A stretch of 27,257 nucleotides of DNA. It comes from CAZTLE01 sp964614415. GTDB lineage: Bacteria > Bacteroidota > Bacteroidia > Flavobacteriales > Flavobacteriaceae. The DNA is taken from contig CAZTLE010000031.1 in the NCBI GenBank assembly GCA_964614415.1, positions 1-27,257 on the forward strand, read 5' to 3'. Within the stretch, counting starts at the first letter, position 1. Every line of letters begins with the position of its first letter. Positions 7,641 to 15,404 of the stretch are shown here, in pieces. A model generated the notes under the pieces. The model saw nothing but the letters and a program-made list of their open reading frames with translations. It was not told where the DNA came from and searched no databases. Both the position numbers and the translations under genes were made by a program.

Positions 7641-8873
7641 TTATTCTGTTACAGGGGTTACATTCACGGAAAGCAAAAGCCAGGTTCCGGTATCCTTGGT
7701 CCATATCTCGGTTAGGGCCGATTTTGACGATGAGGTCTCACCTTTAGGACCCAGATAAGACTCGGCAACAATGCGCCGTGTAAAAGCCAGGTTTCCGCGG
7801 AACTCAATACTGAGTTCGGTACTTTGGCGATCGGTAACACGCCATCCGTCCGTGAACCATCCGCGCACCGATTCCACAATTTCTTCTTTATCAACAACTT
7901 TATCTGAACCCATTGTCCATCGGGAAAAGTTATGGGCAAGGAACGATCCGTACGCGTCTGCTCCTGCACCTTCCGGTCCTGTGGTAGCTGAAAAGCCTTC
8001 CATCGCAGCGAGCAGGTTGTCTTTCTCATCTTTGGGTGGCTCTATCTTACCAAACAAGGTTTGAAAAGCATCGTATAAGGCCAGATGCAATATAGTGGCG
8101 TGATTCAATTGGCCAAAGTACTGGAAGTGGATATGAGCATGCCCTTCATTGTTTTTGCGCAACGCCTGCGTAAGCTCCCTTGCCACACGTTCCATGTTGG
8201 GACCTTCCTGACCCACGGCAATGAAAACAGCCTGCTCCGGCTCAAGTGCGCGCAATGGTTTTTGACTGAGTAGCGATTCCTTATCCCACCACAAACTGGG
8301 GCTTATAACGATGTAATTATCAAATATTTTGGAATGCTTCCAAAGAATCTCGCTTAGCAGCAATCCACCCAGGGATTGGCCTACGATCGTGCTTGTTTCC
8401 GAAGCTTTATAATTTGATTCAATATAGGGAACCACTTCATTCTTTAAGAAAGCTATAAAGTTGGCTGAACCTCCGGTGGTTGGAAATTCCTGTTTGTCTT
8501 TTTCGACAGTAGTGGGGTAGGTGAAATCCCGCTTTCTATCAGTGTTGGCAATACCTACAACGATGGCCTCAGGCAGCAGTTCTACCCAGGGAAAATTGCC
8601 GAACTGGACCAAACCTGCTACATGGATGAAATCTTCGTCTTTTGCTCCGTCTAACAGATAGATAACCGGATATTTTTTATTCGGATCCCGGTGATAGGTG
8701 TGTGGCAGGTAAACATTCAACGTCCGGTTTTCGTTAAGAATGTCTGATTTCAAATTCACAACCTCTCCCAGGACAAAAGAGTCGCTTGCCTCATCGTTTT
8801 CTTCCTGAGCAAGTGCGACATTCACAACAAAAAGAAACCCCAGGAGCGTAAGTAAGTGAATTCGGTTTTTCAT
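7641..8873 (-). CDS. Exported alpha/beta-hydrolase esterase with C-terminal SnoaL-like domain
   Basis: Starting at ATG 8873 gives 410 residues with a Sec signal peptide ending ...NVALAQ (about residue 23). That ATG overlaps the stop of the SRPBCC gene (ATGA, 8870-8873), which favours it over the longer frame to 8918. Residues about 35-280 form an esterase domain of the putative-esterase/IroE-BesA type. The nucleophile elbow is VGQSLGG with Ser167, and a likely catalytic His is in QLNHAT (H258). Relatives hydrolyse siderophore or acyl esters; the substrate here is not known. Residues about 285-408 resemble a SnoaL/DUF4440-like cone domain (MEGFSATTGPEGAGADAYGS..., ending in LTEIWTKDTGTWLLLSVNVTP). 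It is exported to the periplasm, in contrast to the cytoplasmic enzymes next to it. Confidence 0.85.
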   Translation of the reverse strand: MKNRIHLLTLLGFLFVVNVALAQEENDEASDSFVLGEVVNLKSDILNENRTLNVYLPHTYHRDPNKKYPVIYLLDGAKDEDFIHVAGLVQFGNFPWVELLPEAIVVGIANTDRKRDFTYPTTVEKDKQEFPTTGGSANFIAFLKNEVVPYIESNYKASETSTIVGQSLGGLLLSEILWKHSKIFDNYIVISPSLWWDKESLLSQKPLRALEPEQAVFIAVGQEGPNMERVARELTQALRKNNEGHAHIHFQYFGQLNHATILHLALYDAFQTLFGKIEPPKDEKDNLLAAMEGFSATTGPEGAGADAYGSFLAHNFSRWTMGSDKVVDKEEIVESVRGWFTDGWRVTDRQSTELSIEFRGNLAFTRRIVAESYLGPKGETSSSKSALTEIWTKDTGTWLLLSVNVTPVTE

Positions 8874-9298
8874 GAGTCCAGATATTCTTTTAGTCGTCCT
8901 TGCAGAAAATACTTCCAACCGCCCTCACAACTTTCTCGCTGAAACTCGGGTACGCTACTGTCGAAGGTATGTACTCCGGTCATCGTAAGTCGTAGTAGGG
9001 TGCCGGTCTCGTTCGGAATAAGATCAAAATACGTGATCCCATCACCCTCGTACCCGGCAAACTGCCAGGTGTAGGCAATTCGCTTGTTGGGCTCTGCTTC
9101 AACGATACGCCATTGATGCAGGAAATCACGTTCTCCCGTGGATACGTTGAACTCCGTATAGAATCCCACTTCCGGTTTGAAATCGGGGATGTTATCAAAG
9201 TACCATTGTATCATTTCGTCAACGTCGGTGAGAGCGGCCCAGAGTTTCTCCGGGGTGACGAATAGTTGTTGCTCTACGATAACCGGTGCTTCTTCCAT
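8870..9298 (-). CDS. SRPBCC/AHSA1-like domain protein
   Basis: With the start at ATG 9298 this is a 142-residue single-domain protein of the START/Bet v1-like (SRPBCC) superfamily, AHSA1 branch. Typical stretches are VIVEQQLFVTPEKLWAALTD near the start, the central RDFLHQWRIVEAEPNKRIAYTW, and the C-terminal helix GGWKYFLQGRLKEYL. Such proteins bind hydrophobic ligands in a cavity; the ligand is not predictable. The frame stays open to 9340, but that start would overlap the upstream VOC gene by 38 bases and adds a charged extension, so 9298 (four-base gap after the VOC stop) is preferred. Its stop overlaps the esterase start by four bases. No signal peptide, so it is cytoplasmic. Confidence 0.87.
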   Translation of the reverse strand: MEEAPVIVEQQLFVTPEKLWAALTDVDEMIQWYFDNIPDFKPEVGFYTEFNVSTGERDFLHQWRIVEAEPNKRIAYTWQFAGYEGDGITYFDLIPNETGTLLRLTMTGVHTFDSSVPEFQRESCEGGWKYFLQGRLKEYLDS

Positions 9299-9302
9299 AA
9301 TC

Positions 9303-9785
9303 TTAGTTTTCTTCTTCAAAAAATTGAATGCGATTTCCATCCGGATCGCGAACGATCACCATACGATTGTAGCTCACCGGATCTTCAACCACGTCGCCCA
9401 GTAAAACCTCATGCTGCTTCAGGTGAGCTATCCAGGCATCGAAGTCGGGAACGTAGAAGCCCATTTTGAAAAAGCCTTGCATTCGGGCTTTATTTCCTGC
9501 CTCAGACAGGATAGGCTCCGGGTCAATGCTATTGCTCAATTCGATAAGCTCGAGTGAAAAGGTATCCGATCTCAAATTGGCTTGCTTAATGCCTCTTTTC
9601 GTTAAATGCACTTTGTTCAGCACTTCCATACTGAACACCTTTTCATACCATGCTATGGACGCATCGATATCTTTTACGATGATCGCGGAAAATGAGGGTT
9701 GTACTGCCACGGTATTCTCCTGGGCCAGGCATGGGGCCACATATACTACACAGAGAATCCAGAATAAAAAAACTCTTTTCATCAT
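9303..9785 (-). CDS. Exported VOC (glyoxalase/bleomycin-resistance fold) protein
   Basis: This 160-residue protein has a clear signal peptide: MMKRVFLFWILCVVYVAPCLAQ, cleavage expected around residue 21. Residues about 30-157 form a VOC fold. The first half contains VKDIDASIAWYEKVFSMEVL and the second ends in VRDPDGNRIQFFE. VOC proteins are usually cytoplasmic dioxygenases, isomerases or drug-binding proteins, so export is unusual. The metal-ligand positions are not obvious: the residue after DPDGNRI is Gln154 where glutamate is common, and I see no histidine at the expected first-strand position. It may be a binding protein rather than an enzyme. Its ATG (9785) overlaps the upstream DUF6090 stop by four bases, and the SRPBCC gene starts four bases after its end, so it is firmly in the operon. 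Confidence 0.85.
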   Translation of the reverse strand: MMKRVFLFWILCVVYVAPCLAQENTVAVQPSFSAIIVKDIDASIAWYEKVFSMEVLNKVHLTKRGIKQANLRSDTFSLELIELSNSIDPEPILSEAGNKARMQGFFKMGFYVPDFDAWIAHLKQHEVLLGDVVEDPVSYNRMVIVRDPDGNRIQFFEEEN

Positions 9786-10465
9786 TCTAATCTTTCTATT
9801 TCTGCATCAAGATCCAGCAATAAGGTTTGGGCCTTTTCACCCAGATACTCAAACTGACGTTGCATATAATAATCGGTTCGCAAAGCCCAGTATACGACCT
9901 GTTGAAACTGAGTGTCGTTGATAGTTCTTTCGTAATCAATGAAACTCAATTTATTCGAAAGATTGAAGTTTTCTATGATCTGAGGTCTTATATAATTCTT
10001 AACCAGGTCATGATGGTCTTGTTCGTCGGTTTTAATGCGTTCGTAATCCAAATCATAGTATACCGAGATCTTAAGTCGGACGCTATCATTGGTAATGGTT
10101 TCAATCCCTCTCGATTTTAGTGTTTCGTAGGGACCCGTATTGGCATAATAGGTGGTAAGCCCTTCTATATAGGGAATCAAATCGCTGAGAGAATCACTAA
10201 GAGGTTTGGCGTTTTCGAAATGGTCAATTAACATGCGATACAGGGCAACACGGTTTCCAAAGCCCTCAATGTTGCCATTAATATCCGTTAGGTCCTGACG
10301 TATAGCCTCCCGAACTTCTTGCAGGGTCCCAACCTCTATCCTCTTTGTTTTTCGGGATTCGTTCCAATTATTAAAGGATATGGCGGCGGTAATACCAATG
10401 AAAATAAGAAGAATCTCACCTATGGCATATCTCCAGTTGATCCGGGATGTTTTCTTTTTCGCCAT
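9782..10465 (-). CDS. DUF6090-like membrane-anchored protein
   Basis: This 227-residue protein has a short basic N-terminus (MAKKKTSRINWR) and one membrane helix at about residues 13-32 with the family wording YAIGEILLIFIGITAAISFNNWNE. A long, mostly helical, charged soluble domain follows (about 35-227), rich in EVREAIRQDL and YLGEKAQTLLLDLDAEIERL type helices. This architecture matches the uncharacterised DUF6090 proteins that are common in Flavobacteriia, where the helix is thought to anchor the protein in the inner membrane. No catalytic motif is visible. It sits ten bases after the M14 carboxypeptidase stop and overlaps the exported VOC gene by four bases. The assignment comes from the N-terminal motif; the function is unknown. 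Confidence 0.78.
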   Translation of the reverse strand: MAKKKTSRINWRYAIGEILLIFIGITAAISFNNWNESRKTKRIEVGTLQEVREAIRQDLTDINGNIEGFGNRVALYRMLIDHFENAKPLSDSLSDLIPYIEGLTTYYANTGPYETLKSRGIETITNDSVRLKISVYYDLDYERIKTDEQDHHDLVKNYIRPQIIENFNLSNKLSFIDYERTINDTQFQQVVYWALRTDYYMQRQFEYLGEKAQTLLLDLDAEIERLE

Positions 10466-10475
10466 AAGAGATCAC

Positions 10476-12995
10476 TTACATATTATCCCCAAAGAACACC
10501 GCATTCATAAGCAATTTGTTGGTGCCATACCAGAAGGCCCGGAAATTGGTGTTGTCTGTAAAATATACCACCTGCCCACGGCCTAATCCGGTGGTCTTAA
10601 AGGCAGAAGTATTTTTAAGCTCTTCAAGATTTTCTTCGGAAACGTAGCCGCTCAACAGGGGCGAACTCGTATACTTAATTGGGTTGTTATAGCTATTATC
10701 ATCGGCCTTTAGAAAGATGGTCGAGTTACGGAATAACGGTAGCGTAGCGTTTTTATAACCGAAAGCAATTGGGTGCGAGCGATCAATCTTTGCCTCAAAA
10801 ATTGCTCCTCCTATCACCTGGGCGCCAAAATAGTTACTGCGCTGTTCGAACGAAATATTGGTAGCCGTATCTTTCCGGTTCTTGAATTCCATCTTCATGA
10901 TCTCATTACTGTTCATCCAACGTCCTGCGTTTTTATAACCGATTAGGGTCCCACCATCGCGCACCCAGGTTTTGATCTTCTCGGCACCTTGCTTGTCAAG
11001 AGCACTTCCCCAACTGGCCGGAAGAATGATATCCGTATAACGGCTTAGGTCAGTGCGATTGAAATTGCGGGTGTCGATCTTGGTGATATGGATGTCGTAG
11101 CGGGTATCAAACAGGTGCCAGATCTCTCCGGCATCGTATGGGTTTACTCCGTTCCCAACAACAAGGGCAACCTTGGGCTGCTTTAGTGGCCTGAATTGAT
11201 TACTTCCCAGATCAATACCCTCGGTTAGACCGGTACCGACAGCGGTTATGGTAACGCTGGAATTCGTCGAAACTTCAGTGAGGAAGCTACTTAGTTCAGC
11301 GGCGGATAGTTTTTGATTCTGAACCGGAATAAGAATGGTGCCGTAATCATACGATTTCCCTTCAACCGTGAAAGGTTTCAAACCTACCTTGGCCCGCAAT
11401 CCTTTCTTTAGGATCTGGTTTAGGGCTTTGGGAGTATAGTATTCGTGCCACTCCATGAGATAAGCGTAGTTGGACCGTTGTGTAGCCTTTGGTGCGGGCA
11501 TCTTGAGATCGGTGATCTCCGCACCCGCTCGATTCATGGAGGCGTTTTCCTCATAATCCAGGTTAAAGGCCAACGGAAAGGTCCAGGCGCTGATGTCGTA
11601 GAACAAACTGTCCTGGAATTGGGTACGCTTTTCAAAAATGGCATTGATCAATCGGTGTTGCCGCTGATTTTTAGGTACGACGTAACTGTGACCTTTTACG
11701 TATCGTTTGCCTCCTGAGCTAAAGTCGGAAGCCAATTCGTGCACTTTGATCTTATGTCGTTTCAGAATTTCTGCAAGGTGATAGGCTTTGGCGGCATCTT
11801 TCTCGTCACCAAATACGATAGCTCCACCGGAAGAAGCCTCCCGTCGTGCATCGCTGTAGAACTGTCGTTGATAGTCCAGAAGCTGGGTACGCATGGAAAC
11901 TGCCGCTTCGAGGGTAGAGAGCGCTGCCGTAAATTGATTTCTTATCGTAAACGGAAAGGTCAATATCCCATTGGCGCTTTCCTGGGCATGTCCTCTGGAA
12001 GAGGCCTGCTCGAAGAGGATTCCTATACTTCCGTTGATGTCCGGAAATGTAGAGCCTTTTCCGTAGTAGAAATCGTCAAAGCTTTCCTGGGTGTAATAGA
12101 AACTACCAAGCTTGTTGAAGGCCCTGGCATGGAACTGCGCGATGTCTCCGGTAAGGTCCTGATTCTTTTGAGGAGTCAGTGGGTGCGTACGGGAAGGGAT
12201 ACCGGGCTGAAAGAAAAATGTAGCATTAGTTCCCATTTCGTGATGGTCCGTCAGGATATTGGGATACCACTTGTGAAAGGAATTGATACGTGCCCGGCTT
12301 TCGGGCAATTGTACGGGTAGCCAATCCCGGTTCATATCGAACCAATAATGGTTGGTGCGCCCACCTGGCCATACCTCACTGTATTCCCGGTCGTTAGGAT
12401 CGGGATTAATATTAATGCTTTTATGTACGTTGGCCCAATAGGCAAATCGCTGCAGTCCATCCGGGTTAAAGGACGGATCGAATAATATCACCGTATTGGA
12501 CAGCAGATCGTCAATCTTGGGTCCCTGGGCAGCGGCGAGGTAATAGGCTGCGGCCAATGAGGCATTGGAACCGGAGGGTTCATTTCCGTGGATCGAAAAT
12601 CCCTGGTATACGACCACGGGCATGTTGGCAGTGTTTAATGAACCTGAACCGGACTCGGTTAAAGCGACGTGATCCCGGCGTATCTGATCTATGTTTGCGT
12701 GATTCGCGGGAGATGTGATGGTAAGCAACAAAATTGGTCTTCCTTCAAAAGAGCTTCCTCGGTTCTCAATAGTGATTCTGTCACTGGCGTTGGCCAGTGC
12801 ATTCATATACATGGCTAGCTTGTCGTGTGTGATATGCCAGTCTCCTACCTCGTGTCCTACAACACTTTTGGGTGTTGGAATACTTGGGTCGTAAGTGACA
12901 TCATCGGGAAGATAGTAGTCCAGGTCAACTCGGTAGTCCTGGCTAAATATCGGGGATAGAAAAAAGAGGGCAATGATAGGCAGAAGTGTTCTCAT
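10476..12995 (-). CDS. Exported M14 zinc carboxypeptidase with C-terminal GATase-like domain
   Basis: This 839-residue protein starts with a Sec signal peptide (cleavage near residue 18, ...SPIFSQ). The M14 catalytic domain spans about 45-370. Its zinc ligands are H136 and E139 in SIHGNEPSG and the histidine of TDHHEMG (about 251-252). Substrate-binding wording follows (FNPDG, MNRDW), and the catalytic glutamate is probably E329 in GILFEQASSRG. Residues about 600-839 resemble a class-I glutamine-amidotransferase-like (ThuA/DJ-1 type) domain: PKVALVVGNGVNPYDAGEIW and WVRDGGTLIGY. This arrangement is known in large Bacteroidota M14 proteins that degrade peptides outside the cytoplasm. It is the first gene of the minus-strand run, and a probable promoter (TATATTTA) lies about 20 bases upstream of the start. 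Confidence 0.92.
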   Translation of the reverse strand: MRTLLPIIALFFLSPIFSQDYRVDLDYYLPDDVTYDPSIPTPKSVVGHEVGDWHITHDKLAMYMNALANASDRITIENRGSSFEGRPILLLTITSPANHANIDQIRRDHVALTESGSGSLNTANMPVVVYQGFSIHGNEPSGSNASLAAAYYLAAAQGPKIDDLLSNTVILFDPSFNPDGLQRFAYWANVHKSININPDPNDREYSEVWPGGRTNHYWFDMNRDWLPVQLPESRARINSFHKWYPNILTDHHEMGTNATFFFQPGIPSRTHPLTPQKNQDLTGDIAQFHARAFNKLGSFYYTQESFDDFYYGKGSTFPDINGSIGILFEQASSRGHAQESANGILTFPFTIRNQFTAALSTLEAAVSMRTQLLDYQRQFYSDARREASSGGAIVFGDEKDAAKAYHLAEILKRHKIKVHELASDFSSGGKRYVKGHSYVVPKNQRQHRLINAIFEKRTQFQDSLFYDISAWTFPLAFNLDYEENASMNRAGAEITDLKMPAPKATQRSNYAYLMEWHEYYTPKALNQILKKGLRAKVGLKPFTVEGKSYDYGTILIPVQNQKLSAAELSSFLTEVSTNSSVTITAVGTGLTEGIDLGSNQFRPLKQPKVALVVGNGVNPYDAGEIWHLFDTRYDIHITKIDTRNFNRTDLSRYTDIILPASWGSALDKQGAEKIKTWVRDGGTLIGYKNAGRWMNSNEIMKMEFKNRKDTATNISFEQRSNYFGAQVIGGAIFEAKIDRSHPIAFGYKNATLPLFRNSTIFLKADDNSYNNPIKYTSSPLLSGYVSEENLEELKNTSAFKTTGLGRGQVVYFTDNTNFRAFWYGTNKLLMNAVFFGDNM

Positions 12996-13015
12996 CGGTT
13001 GGTTTTTGTTTTGCC

Positions 13016-13023
13016 TAAATATA
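13016..13023 (-). promoter_or_regulatory. Candidate -7 box for the M14-led operon
   Basis: On the minus strand this reads TATATTTA, one mismatch from the Bacteroidota -7 consensus TAnnTTTG. It lies 20 bases upstream of the M14 start. It immediately follows the T-tract of the preceding terminator, so the -33 region would fall inside the hairpin; no clear TTG is seen there. Confidence 0.35.
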
Positions 13024-13027
13024 TAAA

Positions 13028-13054
13028 AAACCGCCCGCTAAGAGCGGACGGTTT
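13028..13054 (-). terminator. Rho-independent terminator after the DUF3276 gene
   Basis: A 12-bp stem (13028-13039 with 13043-13054, one G-U pair in the minus-strand RNA) closes on the loop 13040-13042. On the minus strand it is followed by TTTTTTATA. It ends the PUR/DUF3276 transcript about 25 bases after its stop. Confidence 0.85.
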
Positions 13055-13078
13055 ATGGTAATTTTATGTGAAAGGTGC

Positions 13079-13468
13079 CTAGATATCGTCGAAGTCGATA
13101 TCTGTGAAACTTGAAGTAGGATTCGCTTCCCCACTTTCGGTCTCCTCCTGTGCAGCAGGCGCTTGTTCTTTCTTGTAGTCTTTTTGATGGCGTTCGCTGA
13201 TAACTTCTTCGCCTTTTTCATCAATAATATATTGAATCATTTCCTGAAGGTTATCTCTGAACTCGGAAAAGTCCTCCTTGTACAAATAGATCTTGTGTTT
13301 CTTGTAGTGATACGATCCATCGTCATTTGTGAACTTTTTACTTTCGGTTATGGTTAGGTAGTAATCGCCCGCTTTGGTAGCTCTTACATCGAAGAAGTAA
13401 GTGCGTCGTCCGGCGCGCATTACTTTGGAAAAAATCTCTTCCTTCTCCATCGTGTACTGCTCGCTCAT
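13079..13468 (-). CDS. PUR-domain DNA/RNA-binding protein (DUF3276)
   Basis: This 129-residue protein belongs to the bacterial PUR family (DUF3276), single-stranded nucleic-acid-binding proteins found in Bacteroidota and spirochaetes. The PUR-type beta-beta-alpha region covers about residues 8-85, with KVMRAGRRTYFFDVRATKAGDYYLTITESKK and a helix EFRDNLQEMIQYII. A disordered acidic/Gln-rich tail follows (QAPAAQEETESGEANP...DIDFDDI). The known homologue in Borrelia binds RNA and DNA and regulates gene expression; the role here is inferred. The start could be ATG 13468 or Met7 (13450); both keep the domain. The gene has its own terminator downstream and probably its own promoter in the gap of 63 bases after the ABC exporter gene. 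Confidence 0.9.
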   Translation of the reverse strand: MSEQYTMEKEEIFSKVMRAGRRTYFFDVRATKAGDYYLTITESKKFTNDDGSYHYKKHKIYLYKEDFSEFRDNLQEMIQYIIDEKGEEVISERHQKDYKKEQAPAAQEETESGEANPTSSFTDIDFDDI

Positions 13469-13502
13469 AGTTTTAAGTTTTCGTTAACGTTTCCAAAAAT
13501 CT

Positions 13503-13530
13503 AAAAAAAATCCTAATAACCCAAGGTTAT
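13503..13530 (-). terminator. Possible terminator after the ABC exporter gene
   Basis: A perfect 6-bp stem (ATAACC 13516-13521 with GGTTAT 13525-13530, loop of three) is followed on the minus strand, after five bases, by eight Ts (13503-13510). The stem is short and the T-tract is displaced, so termination may be weak. The same bases may also serve as the -33 region of the DUF3276 promoter. Confidence 0.5.
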
Positions 13531-13531
13531 G

Positions 13532-15286
13532 TCACATTTCTTTCTCCAAAAGCTGCTTGGTGTAGAGCTCTTTGTAATAGCCGTCAACGTTTACTAATTC
13601 ACTATGAGTACCCTGCTGAATAATGCGTCCTTCTTCGAGTACGATAATTTTATTGGCATTCTTGGCAGAAGAGACCCGGTGGCTAACGATTATGGTAGTC
13701 TTATCCCGGGAAATGGCATTGAGGTTCTGAAGAATTTCCTCCTCGGTTTCCGTATCTACTGCGGAAAGGCAATCGTCGAAAAGTAATATTTGAGGATCTT
13801 TAATGATGGCCCGGGCTATAGAAACCCGTTGTTTCTGACCCCCGCTAAGTGTGATTCCGCGTTCTCCAAGAACGGTGTCATATCCCTGTGAGAATCCAAT
13901 AATATTGTCATGAACGGCTGCACTTTTGGTCGCAGCGATGATCTCCTCTTCAGTAGCATCTTCCTTTCCGAAGCGGATATTGTTGCGAATAGTATCGCTA
14001 AACAGGAAGGCATCCTGAGGGACGTAACCAATACTGCTTCGCAGACTCTCCAAATCCAATGCCTGAAGGGGTACACCATTAATCGTAAGTTGATCGCCTT
14101 CCACATCGTATAACCTGCCTATAAGCTCAAGTACAGTAGATTTTCCGGAACCGGTATTACCCACGATAGCCAGTGTTTCTCCCGGATCAATGCTAAAGGA
14201 CACATCTTTAAGAGCCGTTATATTAGTATCGGGATAGGTAAAGGTGAGATTTTTAAATGCTATCGTTCCTGCGATGTGCGTGGCGTGAGCTGCGTTATTT
14301 TGGATTTCCGGCTCAACCTTCAGGAATTCGTTTATCCGTTTCTGAGAGGCTTCCGCTTGCTGAACCATGGACGTAACCCAACCCACAATGGCCACCGGCC
14401 AGGTCAACATATTTACATAGATTAGGAATTCCACTACGGTTCCCAAATCTTCTATTTGCCCGTTGATAAACTGATTTCCGCCGATATAGATCACCATGAT
14501 GTTGCTAAGACCAATGAGAAGGATCATAAGCGGGAAGAACAAGGCCTGCACTTTCACAAGGTCGATATTCTTGTCTTTACTGCCCTCTGCCAGTTCCACA
14601 AAGCTATCCCGGGTTCTGGGTTCAATACCGTAGGCCTTGATCACCGCAATACCACTAAAACTCTCCTGTGTGAAGGTGGTGAGCTTTGACAGGTATTGTT
14701 GCACCACCGTACTGCGTTTGTGAATGGCAACGCTTAATCGGTAGATAGCTATGGATAGCACGGGAAGCGGGGCGATGGCGTACAGGGTCAATATGGGCGC
14801 CTTGTAGAACATATAACTTATTACGACGACAAAGAGCGTAAGTGTAGTCGTACTGTACATAAGAGCCGGTCCCACGTACATACGCACTTTGGAAACATCT
14901 TCACTGATGCGGTTCATCAGATCACCCGTTCGATTCTGCTTGTAAAAGCCGAGGGAGAGCTTTTGATAGTGTTGGTAGATCTCGTTCTTTAAGTCGAATT
15001 CGATATACCTTGAGACAACAATAATGGTTTGTCGCATCAGAAAGGTAAAGAAGCCCGAAAGCAAAGCCGCACCCAATAAGAGCAGAATGTTCTCGAGGAG
15101 TTCAGACTTTAACATTTCCCGGCTAATATCTCCCTGCAAATGAAGGCGTATCACATCGATGGAATCTCCTAATTTAACGGGCACGAACAGGGTGAAAATA
15201 CGTGCAATAACCGTGATAACGAGACCTATGAGCAGTCGACCGCGATATTTGAAGAAATATTGGTTAAGATATTGAAGCTCTTTCAT
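13532..15286 (-). CDS. ABC exporter, fused permease and ATPase (MsbA/Mdl type)
   Basis: This is a 584-residue half-transporter. Residues about 1-320 form the six-helix exporter permease domain, and about 340-580 the ATPase domain. The ATPase motifs are Walker A GNTGSGKST (376-384), Q-loop Gln424, signature LSGGQKQR (480-487), Walker B ILLFD (500-504) and switch His536. The residue after Walker B, normally the catalytic Glu, is Asp505 (FDDCLSAVD). That form is typical of the degenerate subunit of heterodimeric exporters, and a partner subunit is not encoded next to it in this window. Such pumps export lipids, drugs or peptides from the inner membrane; the substrate cannot be told. It is divergent from leucine dehydrogenase, with 118 bases between. 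Confidence 0.93.
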   Translation of the reverse strand: MKELQYLNQYFFKYRGRLLIGLVITVIARIFTLFVPVKLGDSIDVIRLHLQGDISREMLKSELLENILLLLGAALLSGFFTFLMRQTIIVVSRYIEFDLKNEIYQHYQKLSLGFYKQNRTGDLMNRISEDVSKVRMYVGPALMYSTTTLTLFVVVISYMFYKAPILTLYAIAPLPVLSIAIYRLSVAIHKRSTVVQQYLSKLTTFTQESFSGIAVIKAYGIEPRTRDSFVELAEGSKDKNIDLVKVQALFFPLMILLIGLSNIMVIYIGGNQFINGQIEDLGTVVEFLIYVNMLTWPVAIVGWVTSMVQQAEASQKRINEFLKVEPEIQNNAAHATHIAGTIAFKNLTFTYPDTNITALKDVSFSIDPGETLAIVGNTGSGKSTVLELIGRLYDVEGDQLTINGVPLQALDLESLRSSIGYVPQDAFLFSDTIRNNIRFGKEDATEEEIIAATKSAAVHDNIIGFSQGYDTVLGERGITLSGGQKQRVSIARAIIKDPQILLFDDCLSAVDTETEEEILQNLNAISRDKTTIIVSHRVSSAKNANKIIVLEEGRIIQQGTHSELVNVDGYYKELYTKQLLEKEM

Positions 15287-15335
15287 TTACGGCGCAACTA
15301 GTTATTAACAAATTCGTATTTTAACAACAATTTCA

Positions 15336-15366
15336 TTGTTAGATTGTCAGTAAACCCATAATTTTG
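15336..15366 (+). promoter_or_regulatory. Bacteroidota-type promoter of leucine dehydrogenase
   Basis: A perfect -7 box TAATTTTG (TAnnTTTG) lies at 15359-15366. A -33 TTG is at 15336-15338 with 20 bases between. Transcription should start around 15372, giving a leader of about 33 bases. A dyad AACAAT/ATTGTT (15326-15340) overlaps the -33 element and could be an operator. Confidence 0.7.
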
Positions 15367-15404
15367 CATGTCTTTTTTATGGGATTCTTAAACTTAGATC
15401 TTTT

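Noticed and set aside
8873..8918. Longer frame for the esterase starting at 8918
   Set aside because: It adds 15 polar residues before the signal peptide and overlaps the SRPBCC gene far more than the four-base ATGA overlap of the 8873 start.
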